From: Calditrichales bacterium MX18-03
GTDB lineage: Bacteria; Bacillota; Clostridia; Lutisporales; Lutisporaceae
Assembly: GCA_021083345.1 (NCBI GenBank)
Contig: JAJGRE010000002.1
Span: 1 to 64,000 of the forward strand
DNA length: 64,000 nucleotides
Direction: 5' to 3'
Part shown: piece after piece, positions 7,805 to 21,657 of the stretch
Layout: each line of letters starts with the position of its first letter
Position numbering within the stretch: the stretch's first letter is position 1
Made by a program: the position numbers and the translations under genes
The notes under the pieces: model-generated
Databases searched by the model: none
Told to the model about the DNA's origin: nothing
What the model saw: only the letters and a program-made list of their open reading frames with translations

Positions 7805-8632
7805 TTATACACACCTCGTTTCCATCGCATTAAGTCCTTCATTCCTGAACCGGGATTTGCTGCGGATAAATCCGTATATTTCCTCAAAAACCTGTTCTTT
7901 CTCGCAATCACAGGTGATAATATGTCCGCTGTTATGTAAATGAATGATGCTTTTATCCTTGGAGCCGATCCTATTGTATATGATGTTGCCGCTCACGGGA
8001 TTGACGGTACCGTCTCCATAAGACTGTATGATGAGGATGGGCTTCTCTATTTTACCCAAATGGTACTTCACGTAACGGATCAGCTTGAAAAGGCAGTGAA
8101 TGCATCTGACAGGGGTCCTGTCATAGCCTATAATAAAGGGGTCCTTATGCTTTCGGGGGTTTTTCTCTATGTAATCCTTGAAGAATTTCAGGACAAAGGC
8201 ATAATAGGCCTGCTTGTTCAGGATCCTAATTGGTGTGGAGAGGCAGACAATGCCCCTGACATCATAGCTGCGAGCCAGATATAAGGATAACAGGCCGCCC
8301 ATTGACAAGCCAACTGAAAAAACCTCATCGCATTCCCGCTTCAGTTCCTTGTAGCCCTCTACGGCAGAAGCAATCCAATCCCTTTGGGTTGTTCTTCTCA
8401 TATCCTCCGGACTGGTCCCGTGCCCCTTCAGCAGCACGGCCTTAACGGTAAAACCCTTATCTCTCAAATAATCGCCCAAGTATCTCATTTCAGCCGGAGT
8501 ACCTGTGAAGCCGTGTACCAGCAGGATGCCCGTCTTGCTGCCCTTATAATAAAAGGGCTGCGTCAGACCTTCGTCTATCTGCTCCTGGCACATTGCCGCC
8601 ATTTCATTCGCAGCTGTGTTTCTGTCAAGCAA
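7805..8632 (-). CDS. Alpha/beta hydrolase, carboxylesterase/monoacylglycerol lipase-like (YvaK type)
   Basis: Serine hydrolase likely acting on short-chain or monoacyl esters in the cytoplasm. LLVHGFTGTPAEMRYLG is the oxyanion-hole region, GLSMGG holds the nucleophile serine, DGTVNP a likely acid, and the SGHI segment the histidine. Its place directly before rnr matches yvaK in the secG-yvaK-rnr-smpB cluster of Bacillus. The start is uncertain: TTG 8632 lies only three bases after AAGGAGG, while the next in-frame ATG is at 8602. It ends one base before rnr. Between 8633 and 8875 there is no gene; that stretch holds the DUF1294 terminator and probably a promoter for this operon. Confidence 0.88.
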   Translation of the reverse strand: MLDRNTAANEMAAMCQEQIDEGLTQPFYYKGSKTGILLVHGFTGTPAEMRYLGDYLRDKGFTVKAVLLKGHGTSPEDMRRTTQRDWIASAVEGYKELKRECDEVFSVGLSMGGLLSLYLARSYDVRGIVCLSTPIRILNKQAYYAFVLKFFKDYIEKNPRKHKDPFIIGYDRTPVRCIHCLFKLIRYVKYHLGKIEKPILIIQSYGDGTVNPVSGNIIYNRIGSKDKSIIHLHNSGHIITCDCEKEQVFEEIYGFIRSKSRFRNEGLNAMETRCV

Positions 8633-8814
8633 GCAACCACCTCCTTCAATGTCTTATTATATACATTCCCTGCCGTTTTCATACGGTTCTGTCAATGGCT
8701 TCATCTGCATCTCTGCGTGTATTTCCTCGGAAATGATCCTTTCCATCTTTTACTACCTTCTATGAAAAAACAAAAACTCCTGCAAAATAATTGCCCCCTA
8801 TCCGCCCAATAGAT

Positions 8815-8850
8815 AAAAAACCTCATAAAGCACAGCTTTACGAGGTTTTT
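8815..8850 (-). terminator. Intrinsic terminator of the DUF1294 gene
   Basis: A 15-bp stem (8816-8830 with 8836-8850, one mismatch) has A-run and T-run flanks, so it could work in both directions. Confidence 0.85.
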
Positions 8851-8875
8851 CGCAAACCACTGAGGTTCAATGGCT

Positions 8876-9136
8876 TTACAAAAGCAGTGCACGAAGCACC
8901 CATAAATTTGCAAGCACCAGCACAGGAACGCCCAATACAAACCTCATGTGTTTTGTCTTATGCCGGAAAACAAACATGCCGCAAGCGATACCTATTGCAC
9001 TGCCCAGCAGCGCCATCAGAAAGATATCCCTTTCCCTGATCCGCCACTGCCCTTTCCTGGATCTACTTTTATCGACGCCCATTATAACAAAACCCACCAG
9101 ATTCATCATAACAAAGCAAACAAATAGAATTTTCAC
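8876..9136 (-). CDS. DUF1294 small membrane protein
   Basis: An 86-residue protein with an N-terminal membrane segment, a basic cytoplasmic stretch (MGVDKSRSRKGQWRIRE) and two more hydrophobic segments. MGVDKxxA/S followed by RIxE is the recognised pattern of DUF1294. The function is unknown. The start is GTG 9136 behind AGGAGGTAAGC; the longer open frame has no ribosome binding site. It lies between the chemoreceptor and the hydrolase operon and has its own terminator. Confidence 0.85.
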   Translation of the reverse strand: MKILFVCFVMMNLVGFVIMGVDKSRSRKGQWRIRERDIFLMALLGSAIGIACGMFVFRHKTKHMRFVLGVPVLVLANLWVLRALLL

Positions 9137-9188
9137 AACGCTTACCTCCTGTCTTGCAGCCTGTCTGCAAAGCTGTTGCTTTCTTCCA

Positions 9189-10691
9189 TCATATTCGAAG
9201 CTTGACGATGTCTTCAACATCCAGACCGGCTTGCACGATTCCTGCCCTGCCTTTAGCAGAAATGGCTACAAACTTATAATATTTCTGGTCCATATCCCGA
9301 ATCATAAACTTCTGAGCCACCACCTTGCTGCTATCCTTCAAAATTGTACGGAATTCGCCGGCCTGCGTGTTCATACCCTCAGGAAACCTGAATCCGATTC
9401 CCATTGGATTGTTTGAGAGCACGGTAACACCGTCGTCATCCGTTATATAGAATTCCGATACACCAGTCTTTCTTGAATAATCAGCTAACTTCTCGTTATT
9501 GAAGTCGCCTTTAGCGACCATATCCCTTACCGCTTCACAATACCGGACCAGCCTTTCCGAGAGGATCCGGTCGAACTGTCCAGTAAAATCCACCAGCTTC
9601 CCGGATGCTAGATTAAGCTTGACACACATGGCGGTGTTCTTCTCTTCCAGTTGCTCCTGCCGGCTTATTTCCTCCACAATATTGTCTGCTGCCGCAATAA
9701 ACCCACCAAAGAATTCCGACAGGTTCTCATTGACCAAGGCTATCTCCTTTGTGGACTTCGCCTGGCTTTCCATCTGTCCGGAAAAGCTGTGCATGACCGC
9801 TACGATTTCTTTGACATAACTATTGATCCTGTCAAAGTGTTCCTTTATCGAGGATGCTGAGGACTTTCCCTGGCGGCTCAAATCCGACAGACTGCCTACC
9901 GAGACCATTGTCCTGCTGGTCTGCTGCTTCAATTCCTCCATTTGCTGCTTGATGCTCTTGGCATGAGCAGCACTCTCCTCAGCAAGCTTGCCAACCTCTC
10001 TGGCAACCACGGCAAAGCCTCTGCCGTTCTCCCCGGCACGTGCTGCTTCAATAGATGCATTCAGCGATAACAAATTGATGCCGCTGGCCAGATCATCCAC
10101 CGCCTGCGCCATATCCTGTGCTTTCTCACTGAACTGTGCCAGGCAGGTTATATCTCCCGTCAATTTTTCCATTGACGCGCTCATACTTTCCAGTATGCTA
10201 ACGGCCTGCTCTACCGTCGACTTCCCTTGATCAATGGTTTCTTCCGTGCTCTTGACAGCACTGACTGTCTTTCCTGTTGCTTGCACGACTTCCTTACTTC
10301 TTTCGGAGATCTCTCTCGATATGTCGGCCGCTTTGATCAGCTTGGCATAATCCTGATGGGCTTTATCGTTGAATGCCCGGATCTCTTTTCCGATGTTTTC
10401 GATCTTGAGCCTCGCTTCTTTGGACGTAGCGGATATGACATGGACGGCGTCATTAATCAGCAACGAGGATTTCAAAGTCTGATATACCCAATTCAACAGC
10501 ATGACCGTCAGTTTTGAATACAGGTCTGCCAGACCACTTTCTGCCTTGATCCGATATGTCAGATTCCCATCGGCGATTTCCTTGAGCCCTTTCCCATATT
10601 CTTGCAGGCGCTTCTTTCTGTCCGATGTAATGAAAAACAGTGCTGCACATGCCGAAATCAACAAACCTAATACAAACCACAGCGTTTCCAT
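9189..10691 (-). CDS. Methyl-accepting chemotaxis protein with C-terminal sensor-like region
   Basis: Chemoreceptor of 500 residues that would signal to CheA and CheW. A single N-terminal membrane segment ([20 protein letters not shown]) is followed by a short HAMP-like stretch ([14 protein letters not shown]). The signalling coiled coil has the hairpin tip with [20 protein letters not shown] near residue 215. No periplasmic sensor exists. Instead about 135 residues after the signalling domain resemble a PAS/Cache-like sensor ([17 protein letters not shown]). This topology implies an intracellular or membrane-proximal signal. The start is ATG 10691 behind AAGGGG rather than GTG 10700. Assignment is sure for the MCP domain; the sensor reading is inference. 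Confidence 0.9.
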   Translation of the reverse strand: METLWFVLGLLISACAALFFITSDRKKRLQEYGKGLKEIADGNLTYRIKAESGLADLYSKLTVMLLNWVYQTLKSSLLINDAVHVISATSKEARLKIENIGKEIRAFNDKAHQDYAKLIKAADISREISERSKEVVQATGKTVSAVKSTEETIDQGKSTVEQAVSILESMSASMEKLTGDITCLAQFSEKAQDMAQAVDDLASGINLLSLNASIEAARAGENGRGFAVVAREVGKLAEESAAHAKSIKQQMEELKQQTSRTMVSVGSLSDLSRQGKSSASSIKEHFDRINSYVKEIVAVMHSFSGQMESQAKSTKEIALVNENLSEFFGGFIAAADNIVEEISRQEQLEEKNTAMCVKLNLASGKLVDFTGQFDRILSERLVRYCEAVRDMVAKGDFNNEKLADYSRKTGVSEFYITDDDGVTVLSNNPMGIGFRFPEGMNTQAGEFRTILKDSSKVVAQKFMIRDMDQKYYKFVAISAKGRAGIVQAGLDVEDIVKLRI

Positions 10692-10780
10692 ACCATGCAC
10701 CCCTTCAAATTGATACCTTTATAGTTCTCCACATTTCGACATATCCCTGTAAACATTATTGGAATATTTAAAAACAGTAC

Positions 10781-10817
10781 AAAAAAGGCCTTGACTGTGT
10801 TGCGTGCAGTCAAGGCC
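10781..10817 (-). terminator. Intrinsic terminator of hppA
   Basis: An 11-bp GC-rich stem (10787-10797 with 10807-10817) is followed on the minus strand by six T. It lies 12 bp after the hppA stop codon. Confidence 0.9.
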
Positions 10818-10828
10818 TGGCTATACGA

Positions 10829-12793
10829 TTATAGAAACAGTGGTGCAAAAACCAACGCCACAATGGTCATCAGCTTGATCAGTATGTTCATTGAAGGTCC
10901 GGCAGTATCCTTAAAGGGATCCCCTACCGTATCGCCGACCACGGCTGCCTTATGGGGGTCGCCGCCTTTTCCGCCGTGCTCACCGGATTCAATGTACTTT
11001 TTGGCATTATCCCACGCGCCGCCGGAGTTTGCCATCATGATGGCAAGCAATACACCTGTTACAACAGCACCTGCAATCAATCCGCCCAAAGCGCCCTTAC
11101 CCAGCAGTAGCCCTGTTGCGATAGGCGCTGCTACAGCCAGCAGGCCCGGTATGATCATTTCCTTTAAGGCTGCCGCGGTTGAGATATCGACGCACCTTGC
11201 ATAATCAGGTTTTCCGGTTCCTTCCATGATGCCCGGTATCGTCTTAAACTGCCGTCTGACCTCTTCAATCATCTGATAGGCAGCCTTGCCTACCGCTTCC
11301 ATCGTTAATGCGGCAAAAAGGAAGGGCAGCATACCGCCGACAAACAATCCGATCATAACATTGACATCCAGAATATCGATCTTATCCAGCTGGACTGCCT
11401 GTGAGTAGGAGGCAAACAGTGCCAGGGCGGTCAATGCAGCCGAACCGATTGCAAAGCCTTTTCCGATAGCAGCTGTCGTATTTCCTACCGAGTCCAGTTT
11501 ATCTGTAATCGCTCTGACAGATTTGGGCAGGCCAGCCATTTCAGCTATACCCCCCGCATTGTCTGCAATAGGTCCGTAAGCGTCAACAGCAACCGTCATA
11601 CCAGTAGTTGCAAGCATTCCCACTGCTGCCAGCGCAATGCCGTAGAGGCCTGCAAACTTATAAGCAACGAGAATCGCAACAGCGATGCAGAGGACCGGTG
11701 CCACAGTTGAAAGCATACCGACCCCAAGTCCGCTGATGATTGTGGTTGCCGGACCGGTTCCGGACTGTTGAGCGATCTTTTTTACATATTTATAATCACC
11801 GGAAGTATAGATTTCCGTCAGCAGCCCGATGATGACACCGACAACAACGCCGGCAGATACGGCCCATGCCGTGTTCATACTGCCGAACATATATTGGCTC
11901 AGTGCAAAAGAGGCAAGCAATACGACCAGTGAGCTTGCATACGTACCATTCTTCAGGGCATTCTGAGGGTTGGCGTTCTCACCGGTTCTTACAAAAAGGC
12001 TGCCGATGATGGATGCTACGATCCCCACTGCTGAAAGCACCAGAGGATACACGACTCCTTCAGCTTTGCCGGCGAAAAATACCGCACCAAGCGTTATTGC
12101 GGAAATAATGGAGCCCACATAGGATTCAAACAGGTCAGCGCCCATCCCGGCTACGTCTCCGACGTTGTCCCCTACGTTATCTGCTATAACGGCGGGGTTT
12201 CTCGGATCATCCTCCGGAATGCCGGCTTCCACTTTGCCCACAAGGTCTGCTCCTACGTCGGCTGCCTTGGTGTAGATACCGCCACCGACACGGGCAAACA
12301 ACGCGATGGAGCTTGCGCCAAGACCAAAGCCTGTCACTATACTGGCATCCCTTATCAGCATATAAAGAACTCCAACACCCAAAAGCCCCAAGCCTACCAC
12401 ACACATCCCCATAACGGCACCGCCTCTAAATGCGATACCCAAGGCTTCATTCTGTCCCTTCTGTGCAGCATTCGCCGTCCTTGCATTGGCTTTCGTTGCA
12501 ACTTGCATACCGCAGTAGCCTGCCAATATGGAGCATACTGCTCCAGCAACGAAACAAAAGGCTGTGAGCCAATTCTTTAAGAAAAATCCGATAATAACAG
12601 CAAGACATAAGATAAAGACTGCAAGAACCCTGTACTCTCTAAACAGGAATGCCATCGCGCCTTCATGGATGTAACCCATGATTTCCCGCATTTTCTCATT
12701 GCCGGGATCCTTCTTCAGAATACTGCCGGCAAGGAACCAGGCAAACACAAGGGCAAGCACGCCTGCCAAGGGAGCTAACAAAATCAAATCCAT
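10829..12793 (-). CDS. hppA: Membrane-bound ion-translocating pyrophosphatase
   Basis: Hydrolyses pyrophosphate and pumps H+ or Na+ across the membrane. The 654-residue protein has about 16 membrane segments. The substrate motif [16 protein letters not shown] and the following [20 protein letters not shown] match the family, as does the C-terminal [13 protein letters not shown]. The motif [18 protein letters not shown] has Ala where K+-independent enzymes have Lys, so it is likely the K+-dependent type. Whether it pumps H+ or Na+ cannot be settled by eye. The start is ATG 12793 behind GAAGGAGG. It follows secG by 90 bp and ends in a strong terminator. Confidence 0.96.
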   Translation of the reverse strand: MDLILLAPLAGVLALVFAWFLAGSILKKDPGNEKMREIMGYIHEGAMAFLFREYRVLAVFILCLAVIIGFFLKNWLTAFCFVAGAVCSILAGYCGMQVATKANARTANAAQKGQNEALGIAFRGGAVMGMCVVGLGLLGVGVLYMLIRDASIVTGFGLGASSIALFARVGGGIYTKAADVGADLVGKVEAGIPEDDPRNPAVIADNVGDNVGDVAGMGADLFESYVGSIISAITLGAVFFAGKAEGVVYPLVLSAVGIVASIIGSLFVRTGENANPQNALKNGTYASSLVVLLASFALSQYMFGSMNTAWAVSAGVVVGVIIGLLTEIYTSGDYKYVKKIAQQSGTGPATTIISGLGVGMLSTVAPVLCIAVAILVAYKFAGLYGIALAAVGMLATTGMTVAVDAYGPIADNAGGIAEMAGLPKSVRAITDKLDSVGNTTAAIGKGFAIGSAALTALALFASYSQAVQLDKIDILDVNVMIGLFVGGMLPFLFAALTMEAVGKAAYQMIEEVRRQFKTIPGIMEGTGKPDYARCVDISTAAALKEMIIPGLLAVAAPIATGLLLGKGALGGLIAGAVVTGVLLAIMMANSGGAWDNAKKYIESGEHGGKGGDPHKAAVVGDTVGDPFKDTAGPSMNILIKLMTIVALVFAPLFL

Positions 12794-12883
12794 CCCTAAA
12801 CCTCCTTCTAATGTTTGTGTATACAGTATACAAGATTTATTCATAATTTAGCCCAACATGAAAGTCAGGCTAATTATAAATCG

Positions 12884-13114
12884 CTATTTTACTACGACCA
12901 ACACAACACACAGAATCATGAACAGGATAGCTACCACTGTTGTAAGCTTTGCAAACATTGCTTCATAACCCTTGCTTGCTTTCTTACCGAACAATTGCTC
13001 AGCACCACCTGCTATAGACCCTGATAATCCGGCGCTTTTCCCTGGCTGCAGCAGTACGCTTACGATCAAAGTGATGCATACGAAATACTGCAGTATGATT
13101 AATGCCATTCTCAT
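12884..13114 (-). CDS. secG: Preprotein translocase subunit SecG
   Basis: Small integral membrane subunit of the SecYEG channel, 76 residues with two membrane segments. The segment LIVSVLLQPGKSAGLSG and the following AEQLFGKK are typical of SecG. The start is ATG 13114 behind GGAGGTG; a second ATG two codons later is also possible. In Bacillus secG is next to yvaK-rnr-smpB; here DUF1294, the chemoreceptor and hppA lie between. A promoter is visible at 13181-13209. Confidence 0.93.
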   Translation of the reverse strand: MRMALIILQYFVCITLIVSVLLQPGKSAGLSGSIAGGAEQLFGKKASKGYEAMFAKLTTVVAILFMILCVVLVVVK

Positions 13115-13180
13115 CTTGTGCACCTCCAATCTCTATGTTGAATAGCTTAGGCAATGGATTTGGATTTACTCCCTTTTACA

Positions 13181-13209
13181 ATGATAAATCCATATGCTCA
13201 AGCCGTCAA
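13181..13209 (-). promoter_or_regulatory. SigA-type promoter of secG
   Basis: The -35 TTGACG (13209-13204) and -10 TATCAT (13186-13181) are separated by 17 bp, about 65 bp before the secG start. Confidence 0.7.
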
Positions 13210-13354
13210 TATGAATTTTCAAAAAAAACCTGAGGCATCGTTGTTTTATAAATATATTATATGCCACATTCCTTCTATTAGAATATCACATTAGCCCTCT
13301 TGCCTATTCATGGCGCTTTCTATAAAAAATATTTTAACATAAAGACTAGAAAAA

Positions 13355-13390
13355 CACAATAATGGGATATAAAAATACCCCATTATTGTA
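13355..13390 (-). terminator. Terminator of the glycolytic operon after eno
   Basis: A 13-bp stem (13358-13370 with 13375-13387, one mismatch) is followed on the minus strand by GTGTTTTT. It sits about 28 bp beyond the eno stop codon. Confidence 0.75.
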
Positions 13391-13415
13391 TCATATTTTT
13401 TATATTGTATATCAC

Positions 13416-15507
<2,092 letters not shown>

Positions 15508-15629
15508 TGTAAACACCTCGCTTTTATAACGAATAGGGAAGTATAAATTTCCTTAGTGTACCACTTTCCGTAAATGAGTTTCATCAAAGGCTATATTGAC
15601 CGTTAAAATGTTTCAATAAAAAGCCTTTT

Positions 15630-16817
15630 TTACTTTTCGTCAATGACATCAATCCCCGGGAGCACCTTGCCTTCCAGGAACTCCAACGAAGCACCGCCGC
15701 CCGTGGAAATATGAGTCATCTTATCGGCATATCCCAGCTGTTCAACTGCTGCAGCTGAATCACCGCCGCCGATGATGGTGGTTCCGTCGCACTCAGCCAT
15801 CGCCTGTGCCAGAGCCAGGGTTCCTTTTGCAAAGTTAGGCATTTCAAAAACACCCATGGGTCCGTTCCATACGATGGTCTTTGCATTCTTTATGATCTCA
15901 GAGTATATGGCCTGTGTCTTCTCGCCAACGTCCAGCCCCATCTGATCCCCATGTATGCCCTGTACGTCAACCGTGCTGAATGACGTATCATTCTTGAACT
16001 CTGAAGCCGCAACAATGTCTACAGGCAGCAGCAGCTTGACGCCTTTGGCTTCAGCTTTTTTGAGGATTTCGCCGGCCAGCTCTACCTTATCGGCCTCCAA
16101 TATGGATTTGCCGATCTCATAGCCCATAGCCTTATAGAAGGTGAAAGCCATACCACCGCCAACCAGCAACGTATCCACCTTATCCAGCAGATTCTCTATA
16201 ACACCGATCTTGTCCGATACCTTCGCACCACCCAATATGGCCACAAAGGGCTTCTCCGGCGCTGTCAGCGCCTTGCCCATGATGTCCAGTTCCTTTTTGA
16301 TCAGGAATCCGATGGCTGAAGGCAGATAGTCTGCTACACCGGCTGTCGTGGCGTGTGCCCTGTGCGCCGTTCCGAAAGCATCATTGACATAAAGGTCGCC
16401 CAATTCAGCGATTTTCTTTGCGAAGGTCGCGTCATTCTTTTCCTCTTCCTCGTAGAACCGGACATTTTCAAGGAGCATGACTTCGCCGTCCTGCAATCCA
16501 TTTGCCATAGCAAGGACTTCCTCACCTATGACATCCTTTGCAAGCTTCACAGCCGCATCGAGCTTCTCGGACAATTTATCCGCTACAGGCTTCAATGAGT
16601 ACTTGGCATTGAATTTTCCCTTTGGCCTGCCCAGGTGAGACATCAATATGACCTTTGCCTGGTGTTCGCGCAGGTAGTTGATTGTTGGCAAGGCTTCCCG
16701 TATCCTTCTGTCATCTGTGATCACACCGGCTTCATCGATAGGCACGTTGAAATCCACTCTGACCAGAACCTTTTTTCCCATTACCTCAATATCCTGAATC
16801 GACTTTTTGTTCAGCAC
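15630..16817 (-). CDS. pgk: Phosphoglycerate kinase
   Basis: Transfers phosphate from 1,3-bisphosphoglycerate to ADP. The 395-residue protein has [12 protein letters not shown] near residue 20, SHLGRPKG, the hinge region and the C-terminal nucleotide motif [15 protein letters not shown] with [13 protein letters not shown]. It starts at GTG 16817 with AGGAGGG upstream. The spacer to gap holds a perfect 13-bp hairpin, and the 112-bp spacer to tpiA has no recognisable signal. Confidence 0.98.
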   Translation of the reverse strand: MLNKKSIQDIEVMGKKVLVRVDFNVPIDEAGVITDDRRIREALPTINYLREHQAKVILMSHLGRPKGKFNAKYSLKPVADKLSEKLDAAVKLAKDVIGEEVLAMANGLQDGEVMLLENVRFYEEEEKNDATFAKKIAELGDLYVNDAFGTAHRAHATTAGVADYLPSAIGFLIKKELDIMGKALTAPEKPFVAILGGAKVSDKIGVIENLLDKVDTLLVGGGMAFTFYKAMGYEIGKSILEADKVELAGEILKKAEAKGVKLLLPVDIVAASEFKNDTSFSTVDVQGIHGDQMGLDVGEKTQAIYSEIIKNAKTIVWNGPMGVFEMPNFAKGTLALAQAMAECDGTTIIGGGDSAAAVEQLGYADKMTHISTGGGASLEFLEGKVLPGIDVIDEK

Positions 16818-16845
16818 CGAAATCCCTCCTATTCAATATAGTAGC

Positions 16846-16874
16846 CCGGTTTTGCTCCACAGGAGCAAAACCGG
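16846..16874 (-). other. Perfect hairpin between gap and pgk
   Basis: A 13-bp perfect stem (16846-16858 with 16862-16874) with a three-base loop and no T-run. It lies 13 bp after the gap stop codon and could mark mRNA processing or protect the gap transcript end, giving different levels of gap and pgk. This role is inference. Confidence 0.7.
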
Positions 16875-16887
16875 ACCTTGATTTACT

Positions 16888-18929
<2,042 letters not shown>

Positions 18930-18945
18930 TCTTTCTACCCCTATG

Positions 18946-18981
18946 GATATTTTTTATCCCACATATATATTTATTGTCCCG
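18946..18981 (-). promoter_or_regulatory. Candidate CggR operator
   Basis: On the minus strand two direct repeats CGGGACAATAAATAT and TGGGATAAAAAATAT start exactly 20 bp apart (18981 and 18961). Bacillus CggR binds two CGGGAC-containing repeats with the same 20-bp period. The repeats lie just downstream of the cggR promoter, where repressor binding would block transcription. Confidence 0.65.
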
Positions 18982-18989
18982 ATGGATTT

Positions 18990-19018
18990 ATTATATTACA
19001 TTTGTTTTCCAAATGCAA
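18990..19018 (-). promoter_or_regulatory. SigA-type promoter of the cggR-gap-pgk-tpiA-eno operon
   Basis: The -35 TTGCAT (19018-19013) and -10 TATAAT (18995-18990) have a 17-bp spacer. The candidate CggR operator begins nine bp downstream of the -10. Confidence 0.75.
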
Positions 19019-19060
19019 TATGTTTATGATACTGTTCCTTAGTGTTAGCTATTTTTTTGA

Positions 19061-19096
19061 AAAAAAAACATACCCATTACGGATATGTCGGGTATG
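19061..19096 (-). terminator. Intrinsic terminator of rpoN
   Basis: The stem CATACCC/GGGTATG (19069-19075 with 19090-19096) is followed by at least eight T on the minus strand. It starts directly after the rpoN stop codon. Confidence 0.8.
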
Positions 19097-20509
19097 TCAG
19101 TATCTTTTTCTCTTGGACGATGCCGGAATGCCCAATTCGTCGCGATATTTCGCAACGGTTCTGCGGGAAATCATGAAACCACTTTTCACCAGCAGATCGG
19201 CAATATGCTGGTCGCTGATGGGCTTGCTTGCATCTTCACCTGTAATATGGGCCTTGATCATTTTTTTGATGCTTTCCGAGGAAATGGCATCGCCATCTTG
19301 ACTGTCCACGCCGCTTTTGAAGAAATACTTGATTTCGAAAACCCCGCGCGGTGTCTGGACATACTTGCCATTAATAGCTCGGCTTACAGTAGATTCATGC
19401 ACTTCGACGGCATCTGCCACTTTTTTCAGCGTCAATGTTTTGAGATGCATGGGACCCTTTTCAAAAAAGTCCATCTGGAATTCCAAAATCGCCTTCATGA
19501 CGTTATACAGCGTGTTTCTCCTGTGTTCCAAGCTTCGGATCAGCCACATGGCTGAGGAAAGCTTGTTGTTGATGAAAATGGAAGCCTGTGAGGATTTCTC
19601 CTCTGACTTGAGAATATTGCGGTAGTACTGGTTGATGATCAGCCGCGAGCTGTAGTTGTCATTCACGGAGATCACATATTCCAAACCGACTTTTTCTATA
19701 TAAACATCCGGAACCACATATTTCGTCGAAGCACTACTTTCAAAGGCCCGCCCCGGCTTGGGCTCCAGATTCTTTATGGCATCGCTGTATTTCTGCACCT
19801 CTTCAATACCGATGGACAATTTCTTGGATATTGCCTGCAGTCTGTTTCCGGCAATGTCATCCAGGTATTCGCTTACCAGCTTCTCAAAGATATCGTTCAG
19901 AATGCTTCTATTCCGCAACTGGATCAGAAGGCATTCCTGCAGGTTTCTCGCACCCACACCGACAGGATCGAAGGTCTGAATGACGCCGAGGATGGCTTCC
20001 ACCTCTTCGGGTTTTACGGACATGAGCTTGGCTATCTCATCGGTGGTTATGGTCAAATATCCATTCTCGTCCAAGCTCTCAATAATAAACTCGCCGACTT
20101 CCCGATTCAACCCTCTGATCTGAGATAAGTGAAGCTGAAAGAAAAGGTGATCCTTAAGCGTATAGGAGTAGCTGATCAAATTGTCATAAGATAATTCCGC
20201 ATTTTCGTCCGTTTCATAGCTTTCCTGGGTATAACTCTTTCCCTGGTACTGGAGGTATTCTTTCCATTCGATATCTTTGTCGGTATCCTGCTTTTTCACT
20301 TCGACGACAGTATCACTGGCAGCGCCCTCGCTCTTGTCGTCTTTGCTTTCATCCAGCATTTCAAGAACGGGATTCGCTTCAAGCTCGTATTGTATCATCT
20401 CTTCCAACTCGATGGCAGGGAGCTGTAATATCTTCAAGGCCAATTTCAATTCCGGCGTCATAATCAGCTTCTGCTGCTGCTCTATTATCAAATCATATCC
20501 CATTCTCAT
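19097..20509 (-). CDS. rpoN: RNA polymerase sigma-54 factor
   Basis: Alternative sigma factor for -24/-12 promoters that need enhancer-binding activators. The order is a Gln-rich activator-interaction region (EQQQKLIMTPELKLALKIL), an acidic linker, the core-binding domain, a helix-turn-helix (VADAVEVHESTVSRAINGKY) and the RpoN box SRRTVAKYRDELGIP near the end. Length is 470 residues, and the start is ATG 20509 behind GGGGAGGTG. The neighbour downstream is cggR with its own promoter. No -24/-12 promoter was noticed in the window, so its targets lie elsewhere. Confidence 0.96.
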   Translation of the reverse strand: MRMGYDLIIEQQQKLIMTPELKLALKILQLPAIELEEMIQYELEANPVLEMLDESKDDKSEGAASDTVVEVKKQDTDKDIEWKEYLQYQGKSYTQESYETDENAELSYDNLISYSYTLKDHLFFQLHLSQIRGLNREVGEFIIESLDENGYLTITTDEIAKLMSVKPEEVEAILGVIQTFDPVGVGARNLQECLLIQLRNRSILNDIFEKLVSEYLDDIAGNRLQAISKKLSIGIEEVQKYSDAIKNLEPKPGRAFESSASTKYVVPDVYIEKVGLEYVISVNDNYSSRLIINQYYRNILKSEEKSSQASIFINNKLSSAMWLIRSLEHRRNTLYNVMKAILEFQMDFFEKGPMHLKTLTLKKVADAVEVHESTVSRAINGKYVQTPRGVFEIKYFFKSGVDSQDGDAISSESIKKMIKAHITGEDASKPISDQHIADLLVKSGFMISRRTVAKYRDELGIPASSKRKRY

Positions 20510-20616
20510 TCAATCACCTCCCCGCAGTTATAAAAATCAAAAACCTATTACAAAGAACAAAGGCGGCCTTGTGCCTCATATGAAGCAAATGCGCCATTTC
20601 CGACATGTCCATAATC

Positions 20617-20625
20617 ATTATAGCA
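20617..20625 (-). promoter_or_regulatory. Extended -10 promoter of rpoN
   Basis: TGCTATAAT on the minus strand, about 110 bp before rpoN, combines a consensus -10 (20622-20617) with a TG extension. No good -35 is seen. Confidence 0.5.
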
Positions 20626-20700
20626 CATTTATATTACACCACCTAATGTTTTATACCGGTAGGAATAATCTGTCACAGCTTTATGCGCAGATGCAGAATG

Positions 20701-20731
20701 TCAAAAAGCCTGACGAACCATCAAGCTTTTT
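20701..20731 (-). terminator. Terminator of the nucleoside ABC transporter operon
   Basis: AAAAAGC/GCTTTTT arms (20703-20709 with 20725-20731) extended by TGA/TCA after one mismatch, ending in a T-run on the minus strand, 35 bp after the last permease gene. Confidence 0.7.
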
Positions 20732-20765
20732 AAAACACCATAATTTTTTAATTCAAGGAAGAAAT

Positions 20766-21656
20766 CTATCTCTCGCCCTTTTCATAAGGAATACCGCTGG
20801 CTGAAGGACCCACGGACTTGCCGATGAACCCTGAAACTGCCAGCATCGTCAGGATATAGGGCAATGCAAAGAGGAATTCCTTGGGCACAGGCAGGTCTGC
20901 TGCCACTGTCTGCAAGGCATCTGCAAAACCGAAAAAGAGACAAGCCAGAGCGGCGCCTACTGGATTCCATTTTCCAAAAATCAAGGCTGCCAATGCAATA
21001 AAGCCTTTTCCGGCGACCATGCCTTCCTTGAACAAGCTGAGGGATCCGATGGACAACGATGCACCGCCGATGCCGGCAAGTATGCCGCTTATGGTAACGC
21101 AAACGTACCTGATCCAGTATACGTTGACCCCCAGTGTATCAGCTGCTCTTGGATGCTCTCCTACCGCTCTGATCCGCAACCCGAAGGGTGTCTTATAAAT
21201 GATGTAATAGGAGACGGCCACCATGACAAAGGCCAGATAGGTAAACAGATTGAACGGACCCCATGCCTGGAAGTAATTGACGTTGTCCGTCTGACCCGGT
21301 CTTCCCCATATCTCTACCAGCAGGAAGGTGGTCAGGCTGGCAGCCAGGATGTTGATTGCCACACCGACAACCACTTGGTTGGCTTTGAAATTGATGCTAA
21401 GGAAGGCCAGCAATAGACCAAACAGTGCGCCGACGACGATAGCACCCAGCAACCCGGCCCATGGTGATCCGGTCTTGTAAGAAAAGAATACGGCACTAAA
21501 AGCACCTACCGTCATGATCCCTTCCAGTCCGATATTGACTACCCCTGATTTTTCAGAGAAATTTCCACCAAGTGATGCAAAGATCAAAGGTGTAGCAGAC
21601 CGGATGGTGGCTGTAAAAACAATCGTAATAATCGTCATTATGCCTACATTTTCCAT
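20766..21656 (-). CDS. Nucleoside-type ABC transporter permease (second subunit, NupQ-like)
   Basis: Integral membrane subunit of 296 residues with eight or more hydrophobic segments, of the BPD_transp_2 family. The motif SGVVNIGLEGIMTVGAF is the conserved loop thought to contact the ATPase. It begins at ATG 21656, one base after the stop of the first permease, with GGAG upstream. Together with the neighbouring permease, double ATPase and BMP-family lipoprotein it matches the guanosine/nucleoside importer NupNOPQ of Bacillus; substrate is inferred from that layout. Confidence 0.9.
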   Translation of the reverse strand: MENVGIMTIITIVFTATIRSATPLIFASLGGNFSEKSGVVNIGLEGIMTVGAFSAVFFSYKTGSPWAGLLGAIVVGALFGLLLAFLSINFKANQVVVGVAINILAASLTTFLLVEIWGRPGQTDNVNYFQAWGPFNLFTYLAFVMVAVSYYIIYKTPFGLRIRAVGEHPRAADTLGVNVYWIRYVCVTISGILAGIGGASLSIGSLSLFKEGMVAGKGFIALAALIFGKWNPVGAALACLFFGFADALQTVAADLPVPKEFLFALPYILTMLAVSGFIGKSVGPSASGIPYEKGER

Positions 21657-21657
21657 C

